Source: Acidobacteriaceae bacterium (GTDB taxonomy: Bacteria; Acidobacteriota; Terriglobia; Terriglobales; Acidobacteriaceae). From it: a stretch of 12,032 nucleotides of DNA. The first letter of the stretch is position 1; each line of letters opens with the position of its first letter. The stretch covers positions 1-12,032 of the forward strand of contig JAUTWY010000509.1 of assembly GCA_030838305.1 (NCBI GenBank). The letters are read 5' to 3'. Position numbers and translations under genes: made by a program. The notes under the pieces were generated by a model, which saw only the letters and a program-made list of their open reading frames with translations, ran no database searches and was not told the DNA's origin. Shown here in pieces: positions 1-6,775 of the stretch.

Positions 1-1464
1 GTCATGGGGTCGATGATCGGCTCCGGCATCTTTATTGTTTCGGCTGAGATTGCCCGCGAAGTGGATTCTCCCGCCCTGCTGATCGGCGCCTGGGCCGTCG
101 CGGGGTTCCTGACCATCGTCGGAGCGCTCAGCTACGGTGAACTGGCGGCCATGATGCCGCGGGCTGGGGGACAATATGTTTACCTCCGCGAAGCGCTCGG
201 ACCGCTGTGGGGCTTTCTCTACGGCTGGACGTTGTTTCTGGTAATCCAGACCGGGACAATTGCGGCTGTGGGTGTGGCTTTCGGCAAATTCCTGGGCGTC
301 TTCTTTCCTGCAGTTTCTTCTTCCCACTGGATTCTGCATCTCTGGAAGGTCCCGCCCATTCGTCTGGGATCCATGGTCCTGGGCAATATGGATGTGGGCA
401 TCAACACGCAGAACCTGGTCGCTATCCTGCTCGTCGTATTCCTCTCGGTGGTAAATATCTTTGGGCTGAAAACCGGGGCACTCATCCAGAACGTATTTAC
501 GGCGGCCAAAGTGTCGGCGCTGCTGGGGCTGGCATTGTTCGGCATTGCGCTGGGGCGAAATGCGCACGCGCTGGCCGCAAATTTCAGCGGACATTTCTGG
601 CGCAACGCGGGACTGGGCGCGCAGCACGCCGTGCAGGTGGGGGTGGGCGGGCCGGTCGTGATGGTCGGCACGCTGACGATACTGGCCGTAGCGCAAGTTG
701 GTTCTCTGTTCTCCGCCGATGCCTGGAACAACGTGACCTTCACTGCCGGGGAAGTGAAGAATCCCAGCCGCAACCTGCCGCTGGCGCTGGCGCTGGGGAC
801 TGGCGTGGTGATCGCGCTCTACATCGCCTGCAATTTTGTTTACCTGAACGTGCTGCCGCTCGATGGTGTGGCCAACGGCCCGACGATTCTTGAGCGCGGG
901 ATCAAGTTTGCCTCGGAGGAGCGCGTAGGAACAGCCGTTATGACGCAAATGCTGGGGCCGGTGGGCGGTCTGTTGATGGCGGCGGCCATCATGATTTCCA
1001 GCTTCGGCTGCAACAACGGATTAATTCTCTCCGGCGCGCGCGTGTATTACGCCATGGCGAAGGACGGTCTGTTCTTCCGCAACGTTGCCCGGCTGCATCC
1101 CACGTACAAGACCCCGGCAGTCTCGTTGATGGTGCAGATGGTGTGGACGTGCGTGCTGTGCATCTCGGGCAGCTACGGGCAACTCTTGGACTACATTATT
1201 TTCGCTGCGCTGTTCTTCTATATGTTGACGATGGTGGGATTGTTCGTGCTGCGCCGGACGCGTCCGGACGCCCCGCGTCCCTATCGCGCCATCGGGTATC
1301 CGGTGCTGCCCGCGATTTATATTGTGATGGCTTTATTTATCGATGTCGTACTATTGCGCTACAAGCCTCAATTTACGTGGCCGGGATTGATTGTCGTTCT
1401 GCTCGGCATCCCAGTATATTACGCGTGGTCAAGAAGTGCAGGCGCAAAGCGCGCGTCGGCGTAG
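1..1464 (+). CDS. APC-superfamily amino acid permease, 5'-truncated by window edge
   Basis: Integral inner-membrane transporter of the amino acid/polyamine/organocation superfamily, expected to import or exchange amino acids. The frame is open from base 1. The first Met (base 4) already lies inside the conserved TM1 signature GSMIGSGIF, which family members normally reach after roughly 20-40 residues, so the true start is upstream of the window and base 4 is not the start. Further family marks are the TM2-3 segment with YGELAAMMPRAGGQYVYL, the mid-protein AWNNVTFTAGEVKNPSRNLP stretch, and the ARVYYAMAKDGLFF segment after TM8. About twelve hydrophobic segments are visible. The WNN plus E-x-KNP pattern resembles the LAT/PotE-like branch more than the CAT-like neighbour downstream, but the substrate cannot be read from sequence. 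The stop lies 22 bases before the next permease, so the two are probably cotranscribed. Confidence 0.92.
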   Translation, partial: VMGSMIGSGIFIVSAEIAREVDSPALLIGAWAVAGFLTIVGALSYGELAAMMPRAGGQYVYLREALGPLWGFLYGWTLFLVIQTGTIAAVGVAFGKFLGVFFPAVSSSHWILHLWKVPPIRLGSMVLGNMDVGINTQNLVAILLVVFLSVVNIFGLKTGALIQNVFTAAKVSALLGLALFGIALGRNAHALAANFSGHFWRNAGLGAQHAVQVGVGGPVVMVGTLTILAVAQVGSLFSADAWNNVTFTAGEVKNPSRNLPLALALGTGVVIALYIACNFVYLNVLPLDGVANGPTILERGIKFASEERVGTAVMTQMLGPVGGLLMAAAIMISSFGCNNGLILSGARVYYAMAKDGLFFRNVARLHPTYKTPAVSLMVQMVWTCVLCISGSYGQLLDYIIFAALFFYMLTMVGLFVLRRTRPDAPRPYRAIGYPVLPAIYIVMALFIDVVLLRYKPQFTWPGLIVVLLGIPVYYAWSRSAGAKRASA

Positions 1465-1469
1465 CTCCC

Positions 1470-1475
1470 AAGGAG
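1470..1475 (+). promoter_or_regulatory. Shine-Dalgarno site for the second permease
   Basis: AAGGAG lies 11 bases upstream of the ATG at 1487. It fixes that ATG as the start, in preference to the longer open frame that begins at 1391 inside the preceding gene. Confidence 0.75.
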
Positions 1476-1486
1476 AAACCAAACGA

Positions 1487-3094
1487 ATGGCAAATCTGTT
1501 TGCAACCAAGCCGCTGAACCTGCTCATGGAAGAAGCCCGCGAAACAGGGGAACACAGCCTTAAGCGAACGTTGGGGGTTTTCCAACTCACCGCGCTTGGC
1601 GTGGGCGCGATTATTGGGGCAGGAATCTTTGTCATGGTGGGACTGGGCGCGCAGTATGCGGGTCCCGGACTGACCTTGTCGTTCGTTCTGTCTGGCTTGG
1701 GATGCGCTTTCGCCGGATTGTGCTACGCGGAGTTTGCGGCCATGATTCCGCTGGCAGGCAGCGCCTACACTTACGCTTACGCGACGCTGGGAGAATTGCT
1801 GGCCTGGATCATTGGCTGGGACCTTACGCTGGAATATGCCATGGGCGCCAGCGCCGTGTCTTCCGGCTGGTCTAACCACTTCATCGAGCTTCTAAAAATA
1901 TTTCACATCCGAATGCCTCTGTGGTTGGCCTACGATCACTGGACAGCGTTGAAGACCGCCGAGAATACCATCGCGCGCCAGATGGCTCAGGCGACGGATG
2001 CCTCGCTGGTGCCGGGTACGCAATCCTTTCTCGATAAGGTGAGCGCGATTGTGAGCGCCCAGTCACCCGAACTGGTGCAACGGGCGCATGACCTGCTGGG
2101 AGCGCCACACCTGTTCGGCATGGAGGTCGGCCTGAATCTTCCGGCCTTCATCATCGCCCTCATCATCACGGCGATTCTCGTAGTCGGCATCAAAGAGAGT
2201 GCGAGGTTTAATACCGGGATCGTCGTCATCAAGGTTTCGGTTGTACTCTTCGTGATTGCCCTCGGCGCTCGCTACATCAACGCCAGCAATTGGGGCACGG
2301 ATTGGCACTCCTACGCACCGAATGGCCTTGCTGGAATTGGAGCCGGCGCTGCCTACATATTCTTTGCCTACATTGGCTTCGATGCGGTTTCCACGACAGC
2401 GCAGGAGGCCAAGAATCCGCAGCGGGATTTGCCCATCGGCATGATCGCCTCGCTGGCGATCTGTACGGTTTTATATATTGCCGTAGCCGGGGTTCTGACA
2501 GGAATGGTGCACTGGCAGCAGATCAACATTGAGGCGCCGGTTGCCCGCGCGTTTCTGGACCGGGGTCTAACCACCGCCTCGCACATTATTACGCTAGGCG
2601 CACTGGCCGGGCTGACCAGCGTCATGCTGGTAATGTTGCTGGGCCAGACGCGAGTGTTGTACTCAATGGCGAGTGACGGCCTGCTGCCGAAGAAATTCTT
2701 TGCGGCTGTTCATCCCAAGTTTAGAACGCCCTGGAAGAACACCATTCTGGTGGGTCTGCTGGCGGCTGTTGTGGGCAGCCTGACTCCCATCGACGACATC
2801 GGAAGGATGGTGAACATTGGCACGTTGCTGGCATTCGTGATCGTGTCAGTCTCCGTGTTGGTTTTGCGCTACACAAATCCCAGCCAGCCGCGTCCCTTCC
2901 GAACTCCCTGGGTTCCACTCATTCCCGTTCTTGGCGTAGTGTCGAACGGTTACATGATGTACAAGCTCGGAATGTGGAACTGGATCCGGCTGGTAGTCTG
3001 GCTGGCGCTCGGACTGGTGGTGTATTTCACTTACAGCGTGAAGCACAGCCGGGTGCAGGCGCTTCAACAGGGGTCAAAGGGCAGCGGCCAGTGA
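1487..3094 (+). CDS. APC-superfamily amino acid permease, CAT/YfnA-like, with enlarged loop
   Basis: A 535-residue inner-membrane amino acid transporter. It resembles the cationic amino acid transporter (CAT/YfnA) branch: N-terminal SLKRTLGVFQLTALGVG, TM1 signature AIIGAGIF at residues 41-48, YAEFAAMIPLAGSAYTY at about 80-96, and IGFDAVSTTAQEAKNPQRDLP at about 296-315. About twelve membrane segments are visible. Residues about 140-216 form a long, mostly polar and partly amphipathic stretch (for example HWTALKTAENTIARQ and SFLDKVSAIV) between two membrane segments, where bacterial CAT homologues usually have a short loop. The ATG at 1487 is chosen for its Shine-Dalgarno site; the frame extends upstream to 1391 but would overlap the previous gene by 74 bases. 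The stop codon lies inside a heptamer repeat, and a strong terminator follows 24 bases later, so this is probably the last gene of the permease operon. Substrate is unknown. Confidence 0.93.
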   Translation: MANLFATKPLNLLMEEARETGEHSLKRTLGVFQLTALGVGAIIGAGIFVMVGLGAQYAGPGLTLSFVLSGLGCAFAGLCYAEFAAMIPLAGSAYTYAYATLGELLAWIIGWDLTLEYAMGASAVSSGWSNHFIELLKIFHIRMPLWLAYDHWTALKTAENTIARQMAQATDASLVPGTQSFLDKVSAIVSAQSPELVQRAHDLLGAPHLFGMEVGLNLPAFIIALIITAILVVGIKESARFNTGIVVIKVSVVLFVIALGARYINASNWGTDWHSYAPNGLAGIGAGAAYIFFAYIGFDAVSTTAQEAKNPQRDLPIGMIASLAICTVLYIAVAGVLTGMVHWQQINIEAPVARAFLDRGLTTASHIITLGALAGLTSVMLVMLLGQTRVLYSMASDGLLPKKFFAAVHPKFRTPWKNTILVGLLAAVVGSLTPIDDIGRMVNIGTLLAFVIVSVSVLVLRYTNPSQPRPFRTPWVPLIPVLGVVSNGYMMYKLGMWNWIRLVVWLALGLVVYFTYSVKHSRVQALQQGSKGSGQ

Positions 3095-3104
3095 TCGGTG
3101 ACTA
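3086..3104 (+). repeat. Degenerate heptamer repeat overlapping the permease stop codon
   Basis: The sequence reads as consecutive seven-base units AGTGATC and GGTGACT after GGCC. These are the reverse-strand version of the ACTG-based heptamers found elsewhere in the window. The TGA stop of the second permease (3092-3094) lies inside it, so the last residues of that protein are partly repeat-encoded. Confidence 0.55.
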
Positions 3105-3117
3105 GAAGGTTCTTCCA

Positions 3118-3152
3118 GCCCTCCGCCCGGCGCGGAGGGCCTTTTTGTTTTA
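3118..3152 (+). terminator. Rho-independent terminator after the permease pair
   Basis: A perfect nine-base-pair GC-rich stem (GCCCTCCGC at 3118-3126 with GCGGAGGGC at 3132-3140) has a five-base loop and is followed by a T-rich tail (TTTTTGTTTT). It lies 24 bases after the second permease's stop and should end that transcript. Confidence 0.9.
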
Positions 3153-3168
3153 TAGTTCAGTCGAAGAG

Positions 3169-3229
3169 AGTGGTCAGTGGCCAGAAAGAAGACGTTACTG
3201 GCCACCGGTGACTGAACACTGGCCACCGT
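3169..3229. repeat. Heptamer repeat cluster, inverted pair upstream of nnr
   Basis: The left part (3169-3184) contains the units AGTGGTC and AGTGGCC. The right part (3197-3228) contains ACTGGCC, ACCGGTG, ACTGAAC and ACTGGCC in a row with exact seven-base spacing. The parts are in opposite orientation: GTGGCCAG at 3177-3184 pairs perfectly with CTGGCCAC at 3198-3205. The cluster ends about five bases before the nnr start codon and occupies the place where a ribosome binding site would be expected. Confidence 0.7.
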
Positions 3230-3233
3230 TTCT

Positions 3234-4796
3234 ATGAAAATCGTTTCTGCGGAAGAAATGCGAACCATCGACCGTGTGACGAGCGAAGGCTTCAGAGTGC
3301 CTTCGCTCACGCTGATGGAGAATGCGGGCGCGGCCGTGGCGAAGTATGTGCTCTCGCATCACGAGTCCGCGGGGCGCATCGCGGTTTTTTGCGGCAAAGG
3401 GAATAACGGCGGTGACGGATTCGTAGCGGCGCGGCGGTTGCATGAGCGCGGGAAGAAGGTCCAGGTAATCCTGCTGGCGAACCCTGCCGATCTGCGGGGG
3501 GATGCTGCGGTCATGTTTGGGAAATTGCTCGCAGCTGCCGTCGCTGTGCATTCGAGCGAGCAGTTGAAGAATGAACGCGTGCTTTCTTCACTGCACGCGG
3601 ATCTCTATCTGGATGCCGTATTAGGAACGGGGTTCAAACCCCCGGTGAGCGGACTCTACGCCGATGCGATTGCGATCCTGAGTGCGAGCCAGGTTCCTGT
3701 GATCGCCGTGGATATTCCTTCCGGCACAGATGCCGACGCCATGCGTCCGCAGACCGGAACGATTCCGCGCGCCGACGCGATTGTCACTTTTACTGCGCCG
3801 CGTCCGGCTCACGTGTTCGGCTCATTAACGACAGGGCCAACCGAAGTTGCTGATATCGGCTCGCCGGAGGAAGCGATTGTCTCTGCACTGCAGCTGAATG
3901 TGATCACCGCGCAGGATATTGCGTCATTGATCGCTCCGAGGCCGGCGGAGTCGAATAAGGGTAGCTACGGGCATGTGTTGGTGGCCGGAGGTTCGCTCGG
4001 GAAAGCGGGAGCCGCGGCGATGGCGGGGATGGCCGCATTGCGCAGCGGCGCAGGACTTTCGACGGTGGCGGCGCCGAAATCAATACTCGGAACCGTGGCG
4101 GGATTCTATCCCGAGTTGATGACGGAACCTTTACCAGAGACGAGGAAAGGTACTATCGCGGCCACCGCGCGGAAACGAATCGAGGAGTTGGCAAAAGGGA
4201 AGAGCGCGGTCGCCATCGGGCCGGGGATTTCGCGGGATCCGCAGACTGCGGCGTTGGTACGAACGCTGTTTGCCAGGATCGAAGGTCCCATGGTCGTGGA
4301 TGCCGATGGCCTGAATGCGTTCGACGGCCGCAATAAAGAATTGAATGGCAAGGGCCGAACCGTTGTGATCACCCCGCATCCGGGAGAGATGGCGCGGCTT
4401 GCCGGATGCACTGTCGCGGATGTCCAAAAAAACCGATTGGGAGTGGCGCGAGAATTTGCGCGCAAACATCAAGTGATTGTTGTGCTTAAAGGGCATCGCA
4501 CATTGGTGGCCCACCCCGACGGCGAAGTTTGGGTCAATAAAACAGGCAATCCGGGGATGGCCACCGGTGGTACGGGAGACATCCTGACGGGCATGGTCGC
4601 GGGGATGATCGCTCAGAATCCGAAGCAGGCCTTCTTGGCGGTGCTTGCCGCGGTGCGTCTGCACGGACTCGCCGGCGACGTTATGCGCGAGAGCGTGGGC
4701 GAACATTCGCTGGTTGCGACGGATCTTCTTCGAGGACTGCCCTCGGCGTTCGAACGGACCCGGGGAGCGGCGCAGCAAGAGTTGGTCAGTTTGTAG
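3234..4796 (+). CDS. nnr: Bifunctional NAD(P)H-hydrate repair enzyme (epimerase + dehydratase)
   Basis: A cytosolic metabolite-repair enzyme that restores damaged, hydrated NADH/NADPH. The N-terminal YjeF-type domain epimerises R- and S-NAD(P)HX; the C-terminal ribokinase-like domain dehydrates S-NAD(P)HX using ADP (ATP in some homologues). At 520 residues it matches the usual fused form. Epimerase marks: GKGNNGGDG at residues 54-62, LDAVLGTG around 127-133, VDIPSGTDAD at 159-168. Dehydratase marks: GHVLVAGGS at 246-254, ITPHPGEMARL at 379-389, KGHRT at 419-423, and GNPGMATGGTGDILTGM at 438-454, with Asp449 in the expected catalytic GTGD position. The start at 3234 gives the standard N-terminus (KIVSAEEMRTID) with no better alternative, although no Shine-Dalgarno sequence precedes it; a heptamer repeat does. 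The upstream terminator implies its own promoter. A TATAGT at 3151-3156, overlapping the terminator tail, could be a -10 box, but no -35 is evident. Confidence 0.97.
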   Translation: MKIVSAEEMRTIDRVTSEGFRVPSLTLMENAGAAVAKYVLSHHESAGRIAVFCGKGNNGGDGFVAARRLHERGKKVQVILLANPADLRGDAAVMFGKLLAAAVAVHSSEQLKNERVLSSLHADLYLDAVLGTGFKPPVSGLYADAIAILSASQVPVIAVDIPSGTDADAMRPQTGTIPRADAIVTFTAPRPAHVFGSLTTGPTEVADIGSPEEAIVSALQLNVITAQDIASLIAPRPAESNKGSYGHVLVAGGSLGKAGAAAMAGMAALRSGAGLSTVAAPKSILGTVAGFYPELMTEPLPETRKGTIAATARKRIEELAKGKSAVAIGPGISRDPQTAALVRTLFARIEGPMVVDADGLNAFDGRNKELNGKGRTVVITPHPGEMARLAGCTVADVQKNRLGVAREFARKHQVIVVLKGHRTLVAHPDGEVWVNKTGNPGMATGGTGDILTGMVAGMIAQNPKQAFLAVLAAVRLHGLAGDVMRESVGEHSLVATDLLRGLPSAFERTRGAAQQELVSL

Positions 4797-5133
4797 GTAA
4801 TTCGATTCGCGGCTTATCGTTCCGGAAGGTTTCAGCCGTTCCTGCGGGACGCGGATTCAAGAAGGCCCCCCCTTTACCCGGCGTTGAAACGCCGGGTTAT
4901 TGTCAGATGTGCTGCCGACGTCTCCCTCTCTGCACCCAATCTCTGCACCAGACGGCAAAGTCTAATTTTGGCGACTGGCCATCCGGACATTGCTGGTTTA
5001 GTTAACGCAGGCGATGTGCTTGAAGGCACGTCTGTTACAGCGCTCAAATCCCGCGCCCAGCACTGGAATCCGGCCATCTGCTTCCGTAACCTGTTACCGG
5101 CCCAGAAGCAGTGTCATAGTGCAAACAACATAT
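4797..5133. other. Intergenic stretch between nnr and the PilZ-like gene
   Basis: This 337-base gap contains the REP-like element at 4837-4904 and a nine-base direct repeat CTCTGCACC (4928-4936 and 4941-4949). Short open frames cross it on both strands, but none has a convincing start site, motif or ribosome binding site. I see no tRNA or recognised riboswitch. From about 4950 to 5110 nothing is recognisable. CATAGT at 5115-5120 is a weak -10 candidate for the following gene. Confidence 0.6.
4837..4904. repeat. REP-like intergenic element with two hairpins
   Basis: The first hairpin is small (CGTTCC at 4837-4842 with GGGACG at 4846-4851, one G-T wobble). The second is strong: ACCCGGCGT at 4876-4884 pairs perfectly with ACGCCGGGT at 4889-4897 around a TGAA loop, followed by TATTGTC. 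The pattern 'CCTGCGGGAC ... CCCGGCGTTGAAACGCCGGG-TATTGTC' matches my memory of dispersed repeats common between acidobacterial genes; that link is recollection, not a search result. The strong hairpin could also terminate the nnr transcript, but its downstream T tract is poor, so repeat is the preferred call. Confidence 0.6.
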
Positions 5134-5529
5134 ATGACCCATTTTCCCCAACCGCATCCTTCGCGGCGCTCGGCCCGGGTCCAGCTTGGTGATGTAGTCC
5201 TGGCTGCGATTCGTTTAGAAGACGGCCGCCACGCTAAAGCTAAACTTCAATCCATCTCAATCACTGGCGGACTTCTACAACTGCCGCGCGCGCTGGCGCA
5301 GGGCGACTTTGTCGAAGTTGCGTTTCAAACCCAGTCGGGACCAGTGCACGGCATGGCGGAAATTCTCAATCCCATGCGAAAGACGGCGCAGGGCATCCTC
5401 CAGCCTTTCCGCTTCGTCGCGCTGGAGGATGATGATCACCGCCGATTGCGGACGTCGCTTGACCATGTGGCGGACCGCAGCTTGCTGGGCCTGAAGTCAT
5501 CCATCTTTAGCGCGCCCCGGACGATCTAG
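5134..5529 (+). CDS. Small PilZ-like domain protein
   Basis: A 131-residue soluble protein most like a single PilZ domain, the beta-barrel fold that binds cyclic di-GMP and passes the signal to partners. Seen: an N-terminal RRSAR (residues 11-15) fitting the R-x-x-x-R half of the ligand motif, then alternating beta-type segments, SISITGG at 40-46 in the place of the (D/N)-x-S-x-x-G half, and a closing FRFVALEDDDHRRLRTSL segment as in many short PilZ proteins. The usual first Asp/Asn of the second half-motif is Ser40, so ligand binding may be altered. The ATG at 5134 is chosen because the domain begins directly after it; the frame continues upstream to 5014 but those extra residues look non-coding. 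No clear Shine-Dalgarno site. The stop is 28 bases before tsaE. No partner is evident nearby; the family assignment is by motif only. Confidence 0.72.
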   Translation: MTHFPQPHPSRRSARVQLGDVVLAAIRLEDGRHAKAKLQSISITGGLLQLPRALAQGDFVEVAFQTQSGPVHGMAEILNPMRKTAQGILQPFRFVALEDDDHRRLRTSLDHVADRSLLGLKSSIFSAPRTI

Positions 5530-5544
5530 GTTTCGCGCTGTCGC

Positions 5545-5550
5545 TATACT
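5545..5550 (+). promoter_or_regulatory. Candidate -10 box of tsaE, implying a leaderless mRNA
   Basis: TATACT matches five of six bases of the sigma-70 -10 consensus and ends seven bases before the tsaE ATG, so transcription would begin at or next to the start codon. There is no good -35 at the usual distance and no Shine-Dalgarno site. The call rests on the box and its spacing alone. Confidence 0.35.
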
Positions 5551-5557
5551 GTTCGGG

Positions 5558-5983
5558 ATGACGCGGGAGATCACGACTCACTCGGCGGAGGAAACGATTG
5601 CCTTTGGACGCACTCTCATCGAGCTGCTGGCGCCCCCCAAGCTAGTCCTGCTGCGCGGTGATCTCGGCGCGGGGAAAACTACGCTGGTCAAGGGAATTGC
5701 CGCCGGATTCGAAGCGGCAGAGGAAGAAGACGTCACCAGTCCCACCTTCACGCTGGTGCACGAGTATCGCGGGCCGCGCGCCAATCTTTACCACATTGAT
5801 CTCTACCGCATCGATACGCCACGAGAATTGGAAACGCTGGGACTCGACGATCTGCGCTCAGACAATAGTATTCTCCTGATTGAATGGGGAGAGAAATTCG
5901 CGCGGTTGCTGCGGGAGCGGGCTGTGGAGATTTCGTTGGAACGGGATGGGGAGACCGGGCGGCGGATTCGGATAATTGGATAG
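5558..5983 (+). CDS. tsaE: tRNA threonylcarbamoyladenosine biosynthesis ATPase TsaE
   Basis: The P-loop ATPase of the bacterial t6A pathway. It works with TsaB and TsaD to place the threonylcarbamoyl group on A37 of tRNAs that read ANN codons. At 141 residues it has the normal length. Walker A is GDLGAGKTT at residues 34-42; TSPTF at 60-64 matches the conserved switch segment; HIDLYR at 79-84 carries the Walker-B-type Asp81; and LLIEWGEKF at 106-114 is the characteristic C-terminal motif. The ATG at 5558 gives the standard N-terminus. It may be cotranscribed with the PilZ-like gene 28 bases upstream, or read from the candidate promoter directly before it. tsaB and tsaD are not in the window. 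Confidence 0.97.
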   Translation: MTREITTHSAEETIAFGRTLIELLAPPKLVLLRGDLGAGKTTLVKGIAAGFEAAEEEDVTSPTFTLVHEYRGPRANLYHIDLYRIDTPRELETLGLDDLRSDNSILLIEWGEKFARLLRERAVEISLERDGETGRRIRIIG

Positions 5984-6112
5984 AGCTTGTCCTGGAGGGC
6001 CTGTCCTACAAACAACTCCCGTTCGGATAATCGGGGGAAGCCTGTTTTCGCCATCCAACTGGGAAATCCTAGCCCTTTGGCGTAAGAATGGAGCTGGTAG
6101 GCGCGTTCTTTT

Positions 6113-6119
6113 GGGAGGA
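6113..6119 (+). promoter_or_regulatory. Shine-Dalgarno site of the membrane protein gene
   Basis: GGGAGGA lies five bases before the ATG at 6125. It supports that start and shows that this otherwise unknown frame is translated. Confidence 0.75.
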
Positions 6120-6124
6120 CAGAC

Positions 6125-6775
6125 ATGAGAAACCGCGTCGACTCAGTCTTTATCTCGAGCGTGCTCTTTACTATCGCGCCGGTTTGCCTCATTCCGAACT
6201 TCTGGGCGAACGTCATTACCAAACATGACAGGATTTGGCTTGCCAGGCTTGATAGCGGCGACCAGTTGGCTACCCTAACGAGGAGCGATCTCAGTGTCGT
6301 TTGTCTGGCAGTTATTCTCATCGGGCTGATCGTGATCTGGATGGGTTACCTGAAGCGTGTTTATTGGACGTGGGCGGTGATGTTTATTCTAGTGTGGGTT
6401 TGGGCTTTCCCGCTGATGGTGATGCCGATCCTCGGGCACCCGCGTAGCCTTTCGATCCCTGAGTGGATCTACACGGCAATCTACTATCCGGGATCCGCTC
6501 GCGCTTGGGCCGAGTCGGTTCTACTTTTCTTAGTGATGGTGATTGCGCTCTTCATTCCGGTAAAATCATTTTTTCTTAGCGGAGAAGGACTGAGACCGAT
6601 TCATGAGCTGTCGCCCAAGCTTATCGGAGGCTCCGTTGTCGCCGTTCTGCTCATTATGATTACGCTGTCAGCTTGGGTGCGCCTTAGCGCCTACGAGGTC
6701 TCGCCAGCCGAATTAACTTCATGGCAGCAATTCCCGCCTCCGCTTCCGCCCCCGAACCCGTGTGCTAAACCATGA
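6125..6775 (+). CDS. Hypothetical five-helix membrane protein with proline-rich tail
   Basis: A 216-residue protein I do not recognise. Five hydrophobic segments are visible at about residues 8-28, 56-76, 80-103, 128-147 and 166-187. Between the first two lies a polar stretch of about 25 residues. The last helix is followed by about 30 residues ending in a proline-rich tail (QQFPPPLPPPNPCAKP). No catalytic or ligand motif is apparent. A strong ribosome binding site supports the start. Its stop overlaps the start of the following hydrolase gene in ATGA, so translation of the two is probably coupled and their products may act in the same membrane or periplasmic process. The 141-base gap after tsaE suggests its own promoter, which I could not identify with confidence. 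Confidence 0.75.
   Translation: MRNRVDSVFISSVLFTIAPVCLIPNFWANVITKHDRIWLARLDSGDQLATLTRSDLSVVCLAVILIGLIVIWMGYLKRVYWTWAVMFILVWVWAFPLMVMPILGHPRSLSIPEWIYTAIYYPGSARAWAESVLLFLVMVIALFIPVKSFFLSGEGLRPIHELSPKLIGGSVVAVLLIMITLSAWVRLSAYEVSPAELTSWQQFPPPLPPPNPCAKP

Noticed and set aside
4..6. ATG at base 4 as the start of the first permease
   Set aside because: It lies inside the conserved TM1 signature and the frame is open to base 1, so the real start must be upstream of the window.
1391..1486. Longer N-terminus for the second permease
   Set aside because: It would overlap the previous gene, lacks a ribosome binding site, and a good AAGGAG precedes the ATG at 1487.
3086..3229. Heptamer clusters read as a CRISPR array
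   Set aside because: Units are seven bases, contiguous and degenerate, with no spacers of regular length and no cas genes.
4131..4778. Long minus-strand open frame opposite nnr
   Set aside because: It is a shadow frame of a GC-rich gene; nnr on the plus strand has complete family motifs throughout.
5014..5133. Upstream extension of the PilZ-like protein
   Set aside because: The extra 40 residues have no domain-like pattern, and the PilZ-type sequence begins right after the ATG at 5134.
4884..5192. Open frame of about 100 codons in the nnr/PilZ gap
   Set aside because: It starts inside the REP-like hairpin, has no ribosome binding site or recognisable composition, and overlaps the PilZ-like gene in another frame.
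5967..6031. Ten-base direct repeat TTCGGATAAT at the end of and after tsaE
   Set aside because: Only two short copies 55 bases apart with no further structure; chance or a small local duplication is enough to explain it.
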